A stretch of 64,000 bases of DNA, from positions 3,934,001 through 3,998,000 of the forward strand of contig NZ_CP126307.1 in the NCBI RefSeq assembly GCF_030144325.1, written 5' to 3'. The translations under genes and the position numbers were made by a program. The notes under the pieces are model-generated. The model saw only the letters and a list, made by a program, of their open reading frames with translations. It did no database searches and was not told the origin of the DNA. This document shows, piece after piece, positions 33,695 to 41,714 of this stretch. Position 1 is the stretch's first letter, and the number at the start of each line of letters is the position of its first letter. The stretch is from Bosea vestrisii (GTDB lineage Bacteria > Pseudomonadota > Alphaproteobacteria > Rhizobiales > Beijerinckiaceae).

Positions 33695-34921
33695 ATGAGA
33701 CGCGTTGTGGTCACCGGGATGGGCATCGTCTCGTCCATCGGCAACAATACGCAGGAAGTGCTGGCCTCGCTGCGCGAGGCCAAGTCCGGCATCTCCTATG
33801 TCCCGGATTTCGCCGAGCACGGTTTCCGCAGCCGGGTCGCCGGCGTGCCTTCGCTCGATCCCGCGACCGTGCTCGACCGCCGCGCCATGCGCTTCCATGG
33901 CGGTGGCTCGGCCTGGAATCAGGTCGCGATGGAGCAGGCCATCCGCGATGCCGGGCTGGAAGACAAAGAAATCAGCCATGAGCGCACCGGCATCATCATG
34001 GGGTCGGGCGGCCCCTCGACCCGCGCGCTGATCGATGCCTATGACAAGGCGCGCGAGAGCGGCTCGTCCAAGAAGGTCGGCCCGTTCGCGGTGCCCAAGG
34101 GCATGTCCTCGACCGCTTCGGCGACGCTCGCGACCTGGTTCAAGATCAAGGGGGTCAACTATTCGATCTCCTCGGCCTGCGCGACCTCGAACCATTGCAT
34201 CGGCAATGCCTATGAGCTGATCCAGTGGGGCAAGCAGGACGTGATCTTCGCCGGCGGCTGCGAGGAGCTCGACTGGACGCTCTCCGTGCTGTTCGACGCG
34301 ATGGGCGCGATGTCGTCCGACTTCAACGAGACGCCCGCGGTCGCCTCGCGTGCTTATGACGCGAAGCGTGACGGCTTCGTCATCGCCGGCGGCGCCGGCG
34401 TCGTCGTGCTCGAGGAACTCGAGCACGCCAAGGCCCGCGGCGCCCGCATCTATGGCGAGGTCGTCGGCTATGGCGCGACCTCGGATGGCTACGACATGGT
34501 CGCCCCCTCGGGTGAAGGCGCCGAGCGCTGCATGCGCATGGCGCTGCAGGGCGTGAAGGCCAAGGTCGACTACATCAATCCGCATGGCACCTCGACCCCG
34601 GTCGGCGACGCCAAGGAGATCGAGGCGATCCGCACCGTCTTCGGCGCGGGCGAGAAGAGCCCGCCGATCTCGGCGACCAAGTCGCTGACCGGCCATTCAC
34701 TCGGCGCCACCGGCGTGCAGGAGGCGATCTACTCGCTGCTGATGCTCAACAACGACTTCATCGCCGAGAGCGCCCATATCGAGGAGCTCGACCCGGCCTT
34801 CGCCGACATGCCGATCGTGCGCAAGCGCATCGACAATGCCGGTCTCGGCTGCGTGCTCTCCAACTCGTTCGGCTTCGGCGGCACCAACGCGACCATCGTG
34901 ATGAAGCGGCTGGAGGCATAG
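33695..34921 (+). CDS. fabB: 3-oxoacyl-ACP synthase I FabB
   Basis: The 408-residue condensing enzyme carries the Cys-His-His triad: the nucleophile in SSACATSNHCIGNAYE (about residue 165), His in NPHGTSTPVGD (about 300) and His in KSLTGHSLGATG (about 335), and ends in NSFGFGGTNA. FabB elongates cis-3-decenoyl-ACP made by FabA, committing chains to unsaturated fatty acids. ATG follows AGCCGGAGAAGC. Gene order and family match the Hyphomicrobiales fabA-fabB-fabI group, here spread out by a repeat upstream and two small genes downstream. Confidence 0.95.
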   Translation: MRRVVVTGMGIVSSIGNNTQEVLASLREAKSGISYVPDFAEHGFRSRVAGVPSLDPATVLDRRAMRFHGGGSAWNQVAMEQAIRDAGLEDKEISHERTGIIMGSGGPSTRALIDAYDKARESGSSKKVGPFAVPKGMSSTASATLATWFKIKGVNYSISSACATSNHCIGNAYELIQWGKQDVIFAGGCEELDWTLSVLFDAMGAMSSDFNETPAVASRAYDAKRDGFVIAGGAGVVVLEELEHAKARGARIYGEVVGYGATSDGYDMVAPSGEGAERCMRMALQGVKAKVDYINPHGTSTPVGDAKEIEAIRTVFGAGEKSPPISATKSLTGHSLGATGVQEAIYSLLMLNNDFIAESAHIEELDPAFADMPIVRKRIDNAGLGCVLSNSFGFGGTNATIVMKRLEA

Positions 34922-34933
34922 AGGCTTGCTTCG

Positions 34934-34951
34934 GGAGATTTAGCGATCTCC
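34934..34951 (+). terminator. Small hairpin after fabB
   Basis: GGAGAT-TTAGCG-ATCTCC forms a six-pair stem 12 bases after the fabB stop. There is no T run. It may mark the boundary between fabB and the AT-rich gene that follows. Confidence 0.3.
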
Positions 34952-34980
34952 AAGCTTACTCCGCTGATGTGAGGAGAACA

Positions 34981-35583
34981 GTGGCAAGCTGGTTTTGGCG
35001 GTGGCCGGTGCAGATTTTACTCCGACTCGCGCTCGGATTGGTGTTGCCACTCTACCTACTGTTCGACAGCTATGAGCTGTTTTTTGCGCCTCGAGAACGA
35101 GAGGTGCGCGAGTTAGTCCCGCAACCGTTTAAGCTCGGAAAAACTCTGCATTTTGCCGTTGGCTGCGGCTTCTTCGCCGGTTTTGTGGCTGAGTTCGAGG
35201 TGGTGGATGAGCCAATAGTTGGTCCGTCCGAGTTCGATCGGACACGGCAACGCCTGAGTGAACTCGATCCTTATCGTGGAAAGGGGTTAGAGACATCTAG
35301 CCTGAGTTTGAATCGCAACGAGTATCTCGTCTACAAAACTTGGCAGGAGACCTCAGGCTCTTTGGAGGGTCTGAATAGACAATATTCAATATTAAGCGAA
35401 AGATTGGATGCAGCGATCGATTGTTGGGATGATTATGATAGAAAACACGATCGTCGCTTCAAATCGAGAGATAGATTCTTGAGTGCGAATGATCTGTTTG
35501 TATTGATCGGAGTCGGTGATGCTCGACTGGTGCCGGCAATCTATCACAAGCGTCGATTTTTTGTGTTTGGGCCTAACATCTAG
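34981..35583 (+). CDS. Unknown membrane-anchored protein of atypical base composition
   Basis: A 200-residue protein starts at GTG 34981, four bases after GAGGAG (34971-34976); another GTG at 34969 is in frame but overlaps that site. One N-terminal membrane segment is visible (WPVQILLRLALGLVLPLYLL), then a polar, charged domain including SELDPYRGKG and CWDDYDRKHDRRFKSRDRF. I recognise no family. Counted lines of the gene are about 43% GC in a strongly GC-rich window, and codons such as TTA, AGA and ATA appear that neighbours avoid. It separates fabB from fabI, so it looks like a transferred gene placed inside an essential lipid operon. Confidence 0.7.
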   Translation: MASWFWRWPVQILLRLALGLVLPLYLLFDSYELFFAPREREVRELVPQPFKLGKTLHFAVGCGFFAGFVAEFEVVDEPIVGPSEFDRTRQRLSELDPYRGKGLETSSLSLNRNEYLVYKTWQETSGSLEGLNRQYSILSERLDAAIDCWDDYDRKHDRRFKSRDRFLSANDLFVLIGVGDARLVPAIYHKRRFFVFGPNI

Positions 35584-35666
35584 AGATATCGTGGGCGTTG
35601 ATTGTTGATCTACCCTTTCCTAGAAGGGGCGCCTGCCCGCGCGGTTCGCTTTGGAGGAAGTTCGCA

Positions 35667-35939
35667 ATGCTCTTCATGGTGATCGAACATTTCGATCAGG
35701 CGCGGGTGAAGGAAATCTACGCCCGCTTTCATGAACGCGGCCGGATGATGCCTGATGGCCTGACCTATATCGACAGCTGGATCTCGGCCGATTTCGCGCG
35801 CTGCTTCCAGATTATGCAGTGCGACGATGTCACCAAGCTGCAGGAGTGGGTGCTGGCCTGGGGCGACCTCGCCCGCTTCGAGATCGTGCCGCTCGCGGCC
35901 TCGAAGGATACGGCGGCAGCGGTGAAGAAGCATTTGTAG
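35667..35939 (+). CDS. DUF3303-type small protein
   Basis: The 90-residue protein starts at ATG 35667, nine bases after GGAGG; an in-frame start further upstream would include non-coding sequence. The sequence MLFMVIEHFDQARVKEIYAR, followed by GLTYIDSWISADFARCFQIM, fits the DUF3303 family of dimeric alpha-beta barrel-like proteins of unknown function. Base composition returns to the local norm here, unlike the gene before it. It is cytoplasmic by prediction and lies 99 bases upstream of fabI. Confidence 0.75.
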   Translation: MLFMVIEHFDQARVKEIYARFHERGRMMPDGLTYIDSWISADFARCFQIMQCDDVTKLQEWVLAWGDLARFEIVPLAASKDTAAAVKKHL

Positions 35940-36038
35940 CAAGCGTGCTCGCCGCTTAATGGTTGGAGAGCGCTTCTAACCGCGCCATAGAATTCCCATC
36001 CCTTTCCGCGTTCCGGAAAATCCGCCCGAGACAGGCTC

Positions 36039-36872
36039 ATGCTCCCCCTGATGCACAACAAGCGCGGCCTCGTCATGGGTGTCGCCAACCAGAACTCGAT
36101 CGCCTGGGGCATTGCCCGGACCCTGCATGCGCATGGCGCCGAGATGGCCTTCACCTATCAGGGCGAAGCACTCGGCAAGCGCGTCAAGCCGCTGGCCGAG
36201 AGCATAGGCTCTAAGCTGGTGCTTCCATGCGACGTCGAGGACGTCTCGACACTCGACGCCACCTTCACCGCGATCGACGAAGCCTGGGGTGGCGATCCCG
36301 AGCGCAATACGCTCGATTTCCTGATCCACGCCATCGGCTTCTCGGACAAGAACGAGCTCAAGGGGCTCTATGCTGAAACCACCCGCGAGAATTTTTCGCG
36401 GACCATGGTGATCTCGTGCTTCTCCTTCACCGAGGCAGCCAAGCGTTCCGCTGAGCGGATGCCGCAGGGCGGCAGCATGATCACGCTGACCTATAGCGGC
36501 TCGACCCGCGTGATGCCGAACTACAATGTCATGGGTGTCGCCAAGGCGGCGCTGGAGGCGAGCATGCGTTACCTCGCCGCCGATTATGGACCCAAGGGCA
36601 TCCGGGTGAATGCGCTCTCGCCCGGCCCGGTGCGCACCCTCGCCGGCGCCGGCATCTCCGATGCGCGTGCGATGTATTCCTGGCAGCGCGCCAACTCGCC
36701 GCTGCGCAAGTCGGTGACGCTCGAGCAGATCGGCGGCTCGGCGCTCTATTATCTGTCCGACCTCTCGGGCGGGGTAACCGGCGAAGTCCACCATATCGAT
36801 GCCGGCTATCACATCACCTCGATGCCCGTGTTGGACGGGCTGCGCGCCGCCGATACCGGCAACGGCGACTGA
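36039..36872 (+). CDS. fabI: Enoyl-ACP reductase FabI
   Basis: The 277-residue enzyme is a FabI-type short-chain dehydrogenase: the divergent NAD motif GLVMGVANQNSIAWGIARTL at the N-terminus and the Tyr-x6-Lys pair in NYNVMGVAKAALEASMRYLA (about 160-170). It reduces trans-2-enoyl-ACP with NADH in the last step of each elongation cycle and is the target of triclosan in other bacteria. The N-terminal residues MLPLM before HNKRG are a little long; an internal ATG at MHNKRG is an alternative start. It completes the fabA-fabB-fabI set. Confidence 0.94.
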   Translation: MLPLMHNKRGLVMGVANQNSIAWGIARTLHAHGAEMAFTYQGEALGKRVKPLAESIGSKLVLPCDVEDVSTLDATFTAIDEAWGGDPERNTLDFLIHAIGFSDKNELKGLYAETTRENFSRTMVISCFSFTEAAKRSAERMPQGGSMITLTYSGSTRVMPNYNVMGVAKAALEASMRYLAADYGPKGIRVNALSPGPVRTLAGAGISDARAMYSWQRANSPLRKSVTLEQIGGSALYYLSDLSGGVTGEVHHIDAGYHITSMPVLDGLRAADTGNGD

Positions 36873-36976
36873 GTCAGCCAAGCCCTTCCGCCGTCCCCGC
36901 AGCGGGGCTATTCTCCTGGGCGGTGGAACCCGGCGCGTGCCCCGCTGGTTCGACCATTGAGCCACGGAGGACGCTC

Positions 36977-37222
36977 ATGGTCATGGTCAAATACGAGATC
37001 GTCCAGCACGATGATGGCTGGGCCTATAAGGTCGGCGACGCCCTCTCCGAAACCTTCCGCTCGCATGATGCGGCGCTCAAGGCGGCCAACAAGGCCGCTG
37101 CCCGCCAGAAACGGCCGGGTGTCACCGACGGCATCGTCTATCAGGACGCCCGGGGCGAGTGGCATGAAGAGCTGGCTGATGGCCGTGACCGGCCGAACAC
37201 CCGGATCGTCGACGGCGGTTGA
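36977..37222 (+). CDS. DUF2188 domain protein
   Basis: The 81-residue protein starts at ATG 36977, six bases after GGAGG; upstream in-frame residues look non-coding. The sequence VKYEIVQHDDGWAYKVGDAL, then SETFRSHDAALKAANKAA, is typical of DUF2188, a small beta-hairpin and helix domain of unknown function widespread in soil bacteria. No signal peptide or membrane segment is seen. It converges on the next small gene. Confidence 0.78.
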   Translation: MVMVKYEIVQHDDGWAYKVGDALSETFRSHDAALKAANKAAARQKRPGVTDGIVYQDARGEWHEELADGRDRPNTRIVDGG

Positions 37223-37231
37223 GGCGGCGCA

Positions 37232-37597
37232 TCACCTCTGGGTGAAGAAAGTCAGCAGTACTTTGCCTTTCTCGCCGATGAGGCAGAGGAAGCGGCGCGG
37301 CTTGTCGGATTTGTCGGTCTTCAAATAGGCCTCACCCATGATGATACGGGTGATCGGCGTCGTCTCGACCTTGGTTTCTGCGACCGCGATCGTCAGCCCG
37401 TCTTCATCGATGAAGATGTCCTTGATCTCGGGCTCGCGAGCCGTCAGCGCCGCCATCGCCGTCGACTTGCAGGCGGCGAGTTCGGGCGAGGCCGGCTTCT
37501 CGACTGGCGCAGGAGAAGCCGGTGAGGCGTCCTGGGCCAGCGCCGGAGCGGCCAGGAAAGCGAGCAGCGCAGTCGTGCAGGCGGTTTTGCGGAGCAT
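37232..37597 (-). CDS. Exported small protein, function unknown
   Basis: The 121-residue protein opens with a clear signal peptide (MLRKTACTTALLAFLAAPALA, cleaved before QDAS) and a short proline- and serine-rich stretch. The mature domain begins ELAACKSTAMAALTAREPEI, has two cysteines (in AACKS and FLCLI) that could pair, and ends LICLIG-like with a hydrophobic strand KVLLTFF. I do not recognise the family. No Shine-Dalgarno sequence precedes the ATG; instead a ten-pair hairpin (37599-37624) ends one base before it. Confidence 0.7.
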   Translation of the reverse strand: MLRKTACTTALLAFLAAPALAQDASPASPAPVEKPASPELAACKSTAMAALTAREPEIKDIFIDEDGLTIAVAETKVETTPITRIIMGEAYLKTDKSDKPRRFLCLIGEKGKVLLTFFTQR

Positions 37598-37598
37598 G

Positions 37599-37624
37599 TG
37601 AACCTCGGTTGTTGCCGAGGTTCA
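37599..37624 (-). promoter_or_regulatory. Hairpin occupying the ribosome-binding region of the small exported protein
   Basis: TGAACCTCGG and CCGAGGTTCA pair perfectly around a six-base loop (CAACAA on the minus strand). The stem ends one base before the ATG at 37597 and begins 27 bases after the metZ stop. It could terminate or protect metZ mRNA, or hold the start region of the next gene in structure. No T run follows. Confidence 0.5.
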
Positions 37625-37651
37625 AACGCGCGGTCGCGGTTCTGGTTCAGA

Positions 37652-38845
37652 TCAGGCCGCCAGCGCCTGCTGGAGATCGGCGATCAGGTCGTCGGCGTGC
37701 TCCAGGCCGATCGAGAGGCGGATCAGCCCGTCGCTGACGCCCATGCTGGCGCGAACCTCCGGCGTGAAGCGCTGATGCGTCGTCGTCGCCGGATGCACGA
37801 TCAGGCTCTTGGCGTCGCCGAGATTGTTGGAGATCCGGATCAGCTGGAGCTTGTTGAGGAAGCGGAAGGCGGCGTCCTTGCCGCCTGCGACCTCGAAGGC
37901 GATCAGCGTCGACGGGCCGCTCATCTGCCTGGCGATGATCTCGGCCTGCGGATGGTCGGGATCGCCGATGAAGGCGACATGCGGCAGTTCCTTGCGGCCC
38001 TTGAGCCATTTTGCCACCACAGTCGCGCTCTCCGCTTGGCGGCGGACGCGCAGGGGTAGCGTCTCCAGCGCCTTCAGCATCACCCAGGCATTGAACGGCG
38101 ACATGGCCGGCCCGGTTTGGCGCAGGAAAGTCTGGATCTCGCCCTCGATCAGCTCCTTCGAGCCGAGCACGAGGCCGCCGAGGCAGCGTCCCTGGCCATC
38201 GATATGCTTGGTGGCGGAATAAGCGACAAGGTCGGCGCCCAGTTCGAGCGGACGCTGGAACAGCGGTGTCGCGAAGACATTGTCGACGATCAGCTTGGCG
38301 CCGGCATCCTTGGCGATCGCGGCGACGGCGGCGATGTCGATCACCTCCAGAGTTGGATTGGCCGGGCTTTCCAGGAAGAAGGCCTTGGTGTTCGGCCGGA
38401 TGGCGGCGCGCCAGGCGGAAAGGTCTGTGCCGTCGACCAGTGTCGACTCAACGCCGTAGCGTGGCAGATGGTCCTCGACGATGTAGCGACAGGAACCGAA
38501 CAGGGCACGCGCCGCGACGACATGGTCGCCGGCCCGAACCAGGCTCGACAGCGCCGCGGTGACGGCAGCCATGCCGGTCGCTGTCGCACGGCAGGCTTCG
38601 GCGCCCTCGAAAGCAGCCATGCGCTGCTCCAGCATGGTCACGCTCGGATTGGAGAAGCGGGCGTACTGAAAGCCCGGATCCTTGTTGAGGAAGCGCGCCT
38701 CGCACTGCTCGGCGCTGTCATAGACATGGCCCTGCGTCAGGAATAACGCTTCCGACGTCTCGCCGAACTGCGAGCGCAGCGTGCCGGCATGGACGAGCCG
38801 GGTTTCGGGGTGGAGCGCTGCTGTATCTGCCGCTTCGATTGCCAT
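37652..38845 (-). CDS. metZ: O-succinylhomoserine sulfhydrylase MetZ
   Basis: The 397-residue protein is a Cys/Met-metabolism PLP enzyme. The cofactor lysine is Lys213 in AYSATKHIDGQGR, and the substrate tyrosine and arginine lie in QYARFSNPSV (about 60-69). The opening HPETRLVHAGTLRSQFGETS and length fit MetZ, which makes homocysteine from O-succinylhomoserine and sulfide. Cystathionine gamma-synthase is the alternative within the family. It is divergent from an esterase-like gene. No SAM-II riboswitch is recognisable upstream, although such elements often precede metZ in alphaproteobacteria. Confidence 0.88.
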   Translation of the reverse strand: MAIEAADTAALHPETRLVHAGTLRSQFGETSEALFLTQGHVYDSAEQCEARFLNKDPGFQYARFSNPSVTMLEQRMAAFEGAEACRATATGMAAVTAALSSLVRAGDHVVAARALFGSCRYIVEDHLPRYGVESTLVDGTDLSAWRAAIRPNTKAFFLESPANPTLEVIDIAAVAAIAKDAGAKLIVDNVFATPLFQRPLELGADLVAYSATKHIDGQGRCLGGLVLGSKELIEGEIQTFLRQTGPAMSPFNAWVMLKALETLPLRVRRQAESATVVAKWLKGRKELPHVAFIGDPDHPQAEIIARQMSGPSTLIAFEVAGGKDAAFRFLNKLQLIRISNNLGDAKSLIVHPATTTHQRFTPEVRASMGVSDGLIRLSIGLEHADDLIADLQQALAA

Positions 38846-38901
38846 GATCTGCCGCCTATTTCGTTCTATATAACGGACAAGGGGAATATCACCGTCGATT
38901 A

Positions 38902-38919
38902 CGTTCGTAAAGGCGAACG
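38902..38919. promoter_or_regulatory. Inverted repeat CGTTCG-N6-CGAACG upstream of metZ
   Basis: CGTTCGTAAAGGCGAACG is an exact six-base inverted repeat around TAAAGG, 57 bases upstream of the metZ start within the 212-base divergent region. The surroundings are AT-rich (TATATAACGG at 38869-38878). It could be an operator or a short leader hairpin for metZ. No named regulator can be attached to it. Confidence 0.4.
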
Positions 38920-39057
38920 AATTTTCCTTTGGGGAACGGAGGGCAGCAGGCGCGCAGGGGCTCGCGCTCGGCCGCCTATCCGTCCACGCGGTGACAGCAT
39001 CGGAACTACGGGAGCTGTCGAAGGTTCGGTCACCAGCGACGAAACCGAGGACTGACT

Positions 39058-40143
39058 ATGAAACCCCTTCCCAGCTTGTTGAAAACCCTTTCCGTGTCTG
39101 CGTTCCTGGCCACGAGCGCCATGATTCCCGTACACGCGCAGACTGCGCCGGCACCCTCGCCGGCAGTTCAGCCGACGGTGTCCAAACCCGACGCCGACAT
39201 GGCCGAGGTACTTGCTGCGCTTGCCTCACTGGAGCCTAAGCCGATCGAAAGCCTGGAGCCGGGCGAGGCACGCAAGCAGCCGACACCGACCGACGCGGTG
39301 ATGAAGCTCATCAAGGACAAGAAGCTCGACGTGAAGCCGCACGCGGGGTTGAAGGTCTCGAACCAGCGCCTTGCCGATATGGGAAATCTGCGCCTGCGCT
39401 GGTACGTCCCCGAGACCGCGACGAAAGAGTCGAACCTTCCGATCATCGTCTACTTCCGCGGCGGCGGCTGGGTGATCGCCGATCTCGATGTCTACGATGC
39501 CACACCGTCGGCGCTGGCAAAGAAGACCGGCGCCGCCGTCGTTTCGGTCGACTATCCGCTGGCGCCGGAGAACAAGTTCCCGGCAGCGCATGACGAGGCG
39601 GTCGAGGCCTATAAGTACGTGCTGAAGAACGCACAGGGCTGGGGCTATAATCCCGGCAAGATCGCGCTGGTCGGCGAGAGCGCCGGCGGCAATCTCGCGA
39701 TCGCGACCGCCATCGCCGCCCGCGACCGGGGACTGGCCAAGCCTGTCGCGATCATCTCGGTCTATCCGGTCGCGACGACCAGCCTCGAGACCCCGTCGAA
39801 GAAGGAGCAGGCCAATGCCAAGCCGCTCAACACCCCGATGCTGGCCTGGTTCGTGAAGCATGTAGTCAGCGGCGATGCCGACAGGCAGAATCCGCGACTG
39901 CACCTCGTTGCGGCTGATTTGAAGGGCCTGCCGCCGACGACCGTGATCAATGCCGAGATCGATCCGCTGAAGTCTGACGGCGACATGATCGTCGCCAAGC
40001 TCAAGGAAGCGGGCGTCGAGACCACCCATCAGCTCTATGCCGGGGTGACGCACGAGTTCTTCGGCATGGATGCCGTGGTCGCCAAGGCCAAGGAAGCCCA
40101 GGACTTCGCCGTCGCCCAGATCAAGAAGGGCTTCGGCGGGTAA
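39058..40143 (+). CDS. Exported alpha/beta hydrolase (HSL-type esterase) with altered oxyanion motif
   Basis: The 361-residue protein has a signal peptide (about 1-28, ending VHAQ), a long linker to about 85, and an HSL-type alpha/beta-hydrolase domain. The nucleophile is Ser208 in GESAGG, the acid lies in EIDPLKSDGD and the base is His332 in VTHEFF. The oxyanion loop, normally HGGG, reads RGGG at 134-137. It would hydrolyse a short ester in the periplasm. The altered first residue of the motif may affect activity or specificity. A strong terminator follows. Confidence 0.85.
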   Translation: MKPLPSLLKTLSVSAFLATSAMIPVHAQTAPAPSPAVQPTVSKPDADMAEVLAALASLEPKPIESLEPGEARKQPTPTDAVMKLIKDKKLDVKPHAGLKVSNQRLADMGNLRLRWYVPETATKESNLPIIVYFRGGGWVIADLDVYDATPSALAKKTGAAVVSVDYPLAPENKFPAAHDEAVEAYKYVLKNAQGWGYNPGKIALVGESAGGNLAIATAIAARDRGLAKPVAIISVYPVATTSLETPSKKEQANAKPLNTPMLAWFVKHVVSGDADRQNPRLHLVAADLKGLPPTTVINAEIDPLKSDGDMIVAKLKEAGVETTHQLYAGVTHEFFGMDAVVAKAKEAQDFAVAQIKKGFGG

Positions 40144-40170
40144 TCCGCGCCGACAGGCAACGCCCTCATC

Positions 40171-40198
40171 GGCCTCCCGCATCGGGAGGCCGTTTTTT
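40171..40198 (+). terminator. Rho-independent terminator of the esterase gene
   Basis: GGCCTCCCGCATCGGGAGGCC forms a nine-pair stem with a three-base loop, followed by G and six T residues (40193-40198). It is the clearest intrinsic terminator in the window. The opposing ABC ATPase gene ends inside the T run (stop at 40197-40199), so both convergent genes finish here. Confidence 0.9.
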
Positions 40199-40973
40199 AG
40201 ATAGCCGCGCCGTCGGCAACGATGTCCGCGCCGAGGTCGACGCGCACCGCCCGCACGATCTCGGCTTCCGTCTCGGCTCCGCGTCGGCGCGGATGCGGAG
40301 CGGAAATCCGATGTTCGGCGATGATGCGGCCCGGTGCGCCCGAGAGCACCACGACCCGGTCGGCGAGATAGGCGGCCTCGTCGATGTCGTGGGTGACGAA
40401 CAGCACGGTCTTGCCCGTGCGCTGCCAGACCCGGATCAGTTCATCCTGCAGGGTCTCGCGCGTCAGGGCGTCGAGCGCCGAGAACGGCTCGTCCATCAAC
40501 AGGATCTCGGGCTCGACCGCGAGCGCCCGCGCCAGCGAGACGCGCTGGCGCTGACCACCGGAGAGCTGGTGCGGCCAGCGCTGGGCCAAGGGCCCGAGGC
40601 CGACGAGATCGAGCGTCTCCTGCGCCTTGGCGAAGCGTTCGGCCCTGGGTTTCTGGCCTTCGAGGCCGAAGCCGACATTGGCGATCACCTTGCGCCAGGG
40701 CAGCAGCCGCGAATCCTGGAAGACCAGCGCGACCGGTCGCCTCGTATTGTCCTTGGCGTTGATCACGACGTCGCCGCCGCTCGGGCGAGCGAGGCCGGCG
40801 ATGACGCGCAGCAGGGTGGACTTGCCGACGCCCGACGGGCCGACAATGGCGAGGAACTCGCCGCGCGTGACCTTGAGGTCGAGCTTGCGCAACACCTCGG
40901 TCGCTTCGCCGTCGCGGGTGAAGGTGAGCGACAGCTCCTTGATGTCGATCACGCTTTCCAACGCAGCACCCAT
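40197..40973 (-). CDS. ABC importer ATP-binding protein (SsuB/TauB type)
   Basis: The 258-residue ATPase starts at 40973 (MGAALESVIDIKELSLTF); the open frame continues upstream only as a shadow of the permease gene. It has GPSGVGKST, the signature LSGGQRQRVSLARAL, ILLMDEPFSALDALTRETL and the switch histidine in FVTHDIDEA, a TauB/SsuB-like set. It overlaps the permease gene by 25 bases and forms an operon with the permease and the binding protein. Cargo is unknown; aliphatic sulfonates are only one option. Confidence 0.92.
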   Translation of the reverse strand: MGAALESVIDIKELSLTFTRDGEATEVLRKLDLKVTRGEFLAIVGPSGVGKSTLLRVIAGLARPSGGDVVINAKDNTRRPVALVFQDSRLLPWRKVIANVGFGLEGQKPRAERFAKAQETLDLVGLGPLAQRWPHQLSGGQRQRVSLARALAVEPEILLMDEPFSALDALTRETLQDELIRVWQRTGKTVLFVTHDIDEAAYLADRVVVLSGAPGRIIAEHRISAPHPRRRGAETEAEIVRAVRVDLGADIVADGAAI

Positions 40974-41701
40974 CCCTGGAAGGCGACGAACAGCGTGTCG
41001 AGCAAGCCGTAGAGCGCCGCCATGGTCAGCATGTAGATCACCACGAGATCGGTCGCGAGCAGGCTGGAGGCCTGCATCATGCGCTGGCCGACGCCGGCGA
41101 CGCCGAAGATCTCGGCCGCGACCACCGCCATCCAGGCCTGGCCAAGCGCGGTGCGTACGCCGACGAGGATGCCGGGCATCGCCGCCGGCAGCAGGATCTT
41201 GGTGAGGCGCTGGAGCGGCGAGCGGAAGCCGAAGGCGTGGGCGACCTCGATCAGGTCGCGGTCGACGCCGCGGATCGCGCCCTGTGCTGCGAAGAAGACG
41301 ATCCAGAACACGCCGATCGCGATGATGAACACCGCTGCCTGCGGGTTGACGCCGAACCAGATGATCGCGAACGGCACCCAGGCGAGGCCGGGAATCGGAC
41401 GCAGCAGCCGGACAACCCAGGCCGTCGTCTCCTCGGCGATCCTCGACATGCCGGTCAGCACGCCGAGCGCGATGCCGAGGCCCGCGCCGGTGAAGAGGCC
41501 GATGAAGTAGTGGCCGAGCGAGCCCATGATGGCCGTGAGCCAGGCGCCGGACTTCACTTCGCGCAGGAACGCGTTCGGCAGGGCGCTCGGCCCCGGCAGG
41601 AAGGCCGGATTGACCAGGCCGAAATAAGGAATCGCCTCCCACAGCAAGAGGAAGGCGACGAGGCCCGTCAGGGCGAGGGCCGGAGCCCGCAGTGAACGCA
41701 A
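40949..41701 (-). CDS. ABC importer permease (SsuC type)
   Basis: The 250-residue protein has about six membrane segments and the ATPase-contact loop LQRLTKILLPAAMPGILVGVRT. N-terminal residues MRSLRAPALALTGLVAFLLL form the first membrane segment. It lies 13 bases after the binding-protein gene and overlaps the ATPase gene, so all three are one operon. It would import the ligand caught by the periplasmic protein encoded at 41715. Confidence 0.92.
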   Translation of the reverse strand: MRSLRAPALALTGLVAFLLLWEAIPYFGLVNPAFLPGPSALPNAFLREVKSGAWLTAIMGSLGHYFIGLFTGAGLGIALGVLTGMSRIAEETTAWVVRLLRPIPGLAWVPFAIIWFGVNPQAAVFIIAIGVFWIVFFAAQGAIRGVDRDLIEVAHAFGFRSPLQRLTKILLPAAMPGILVGVRTALGQAWMAVVAAEIFGVAGVGQRMMQASSLLATDLVVIYMLTMAALYGLLDTLFVAFQGWVLRWKA

Positions 41702-41714
41702 GTCTGTAGCCCCG

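Noticed and set aside
36895..36907. CCCCGC-A-GCGGGG after fabI as a terminator
   Set aside because: The stem leaves a one-base loop and no T run follows.
38846..38960. SAM-II riboswitch upstream of metZ
   Set aside because: I looked for the GTGGTGATTTG core and the following GCCACGTTAAA-like pairing and found neither.
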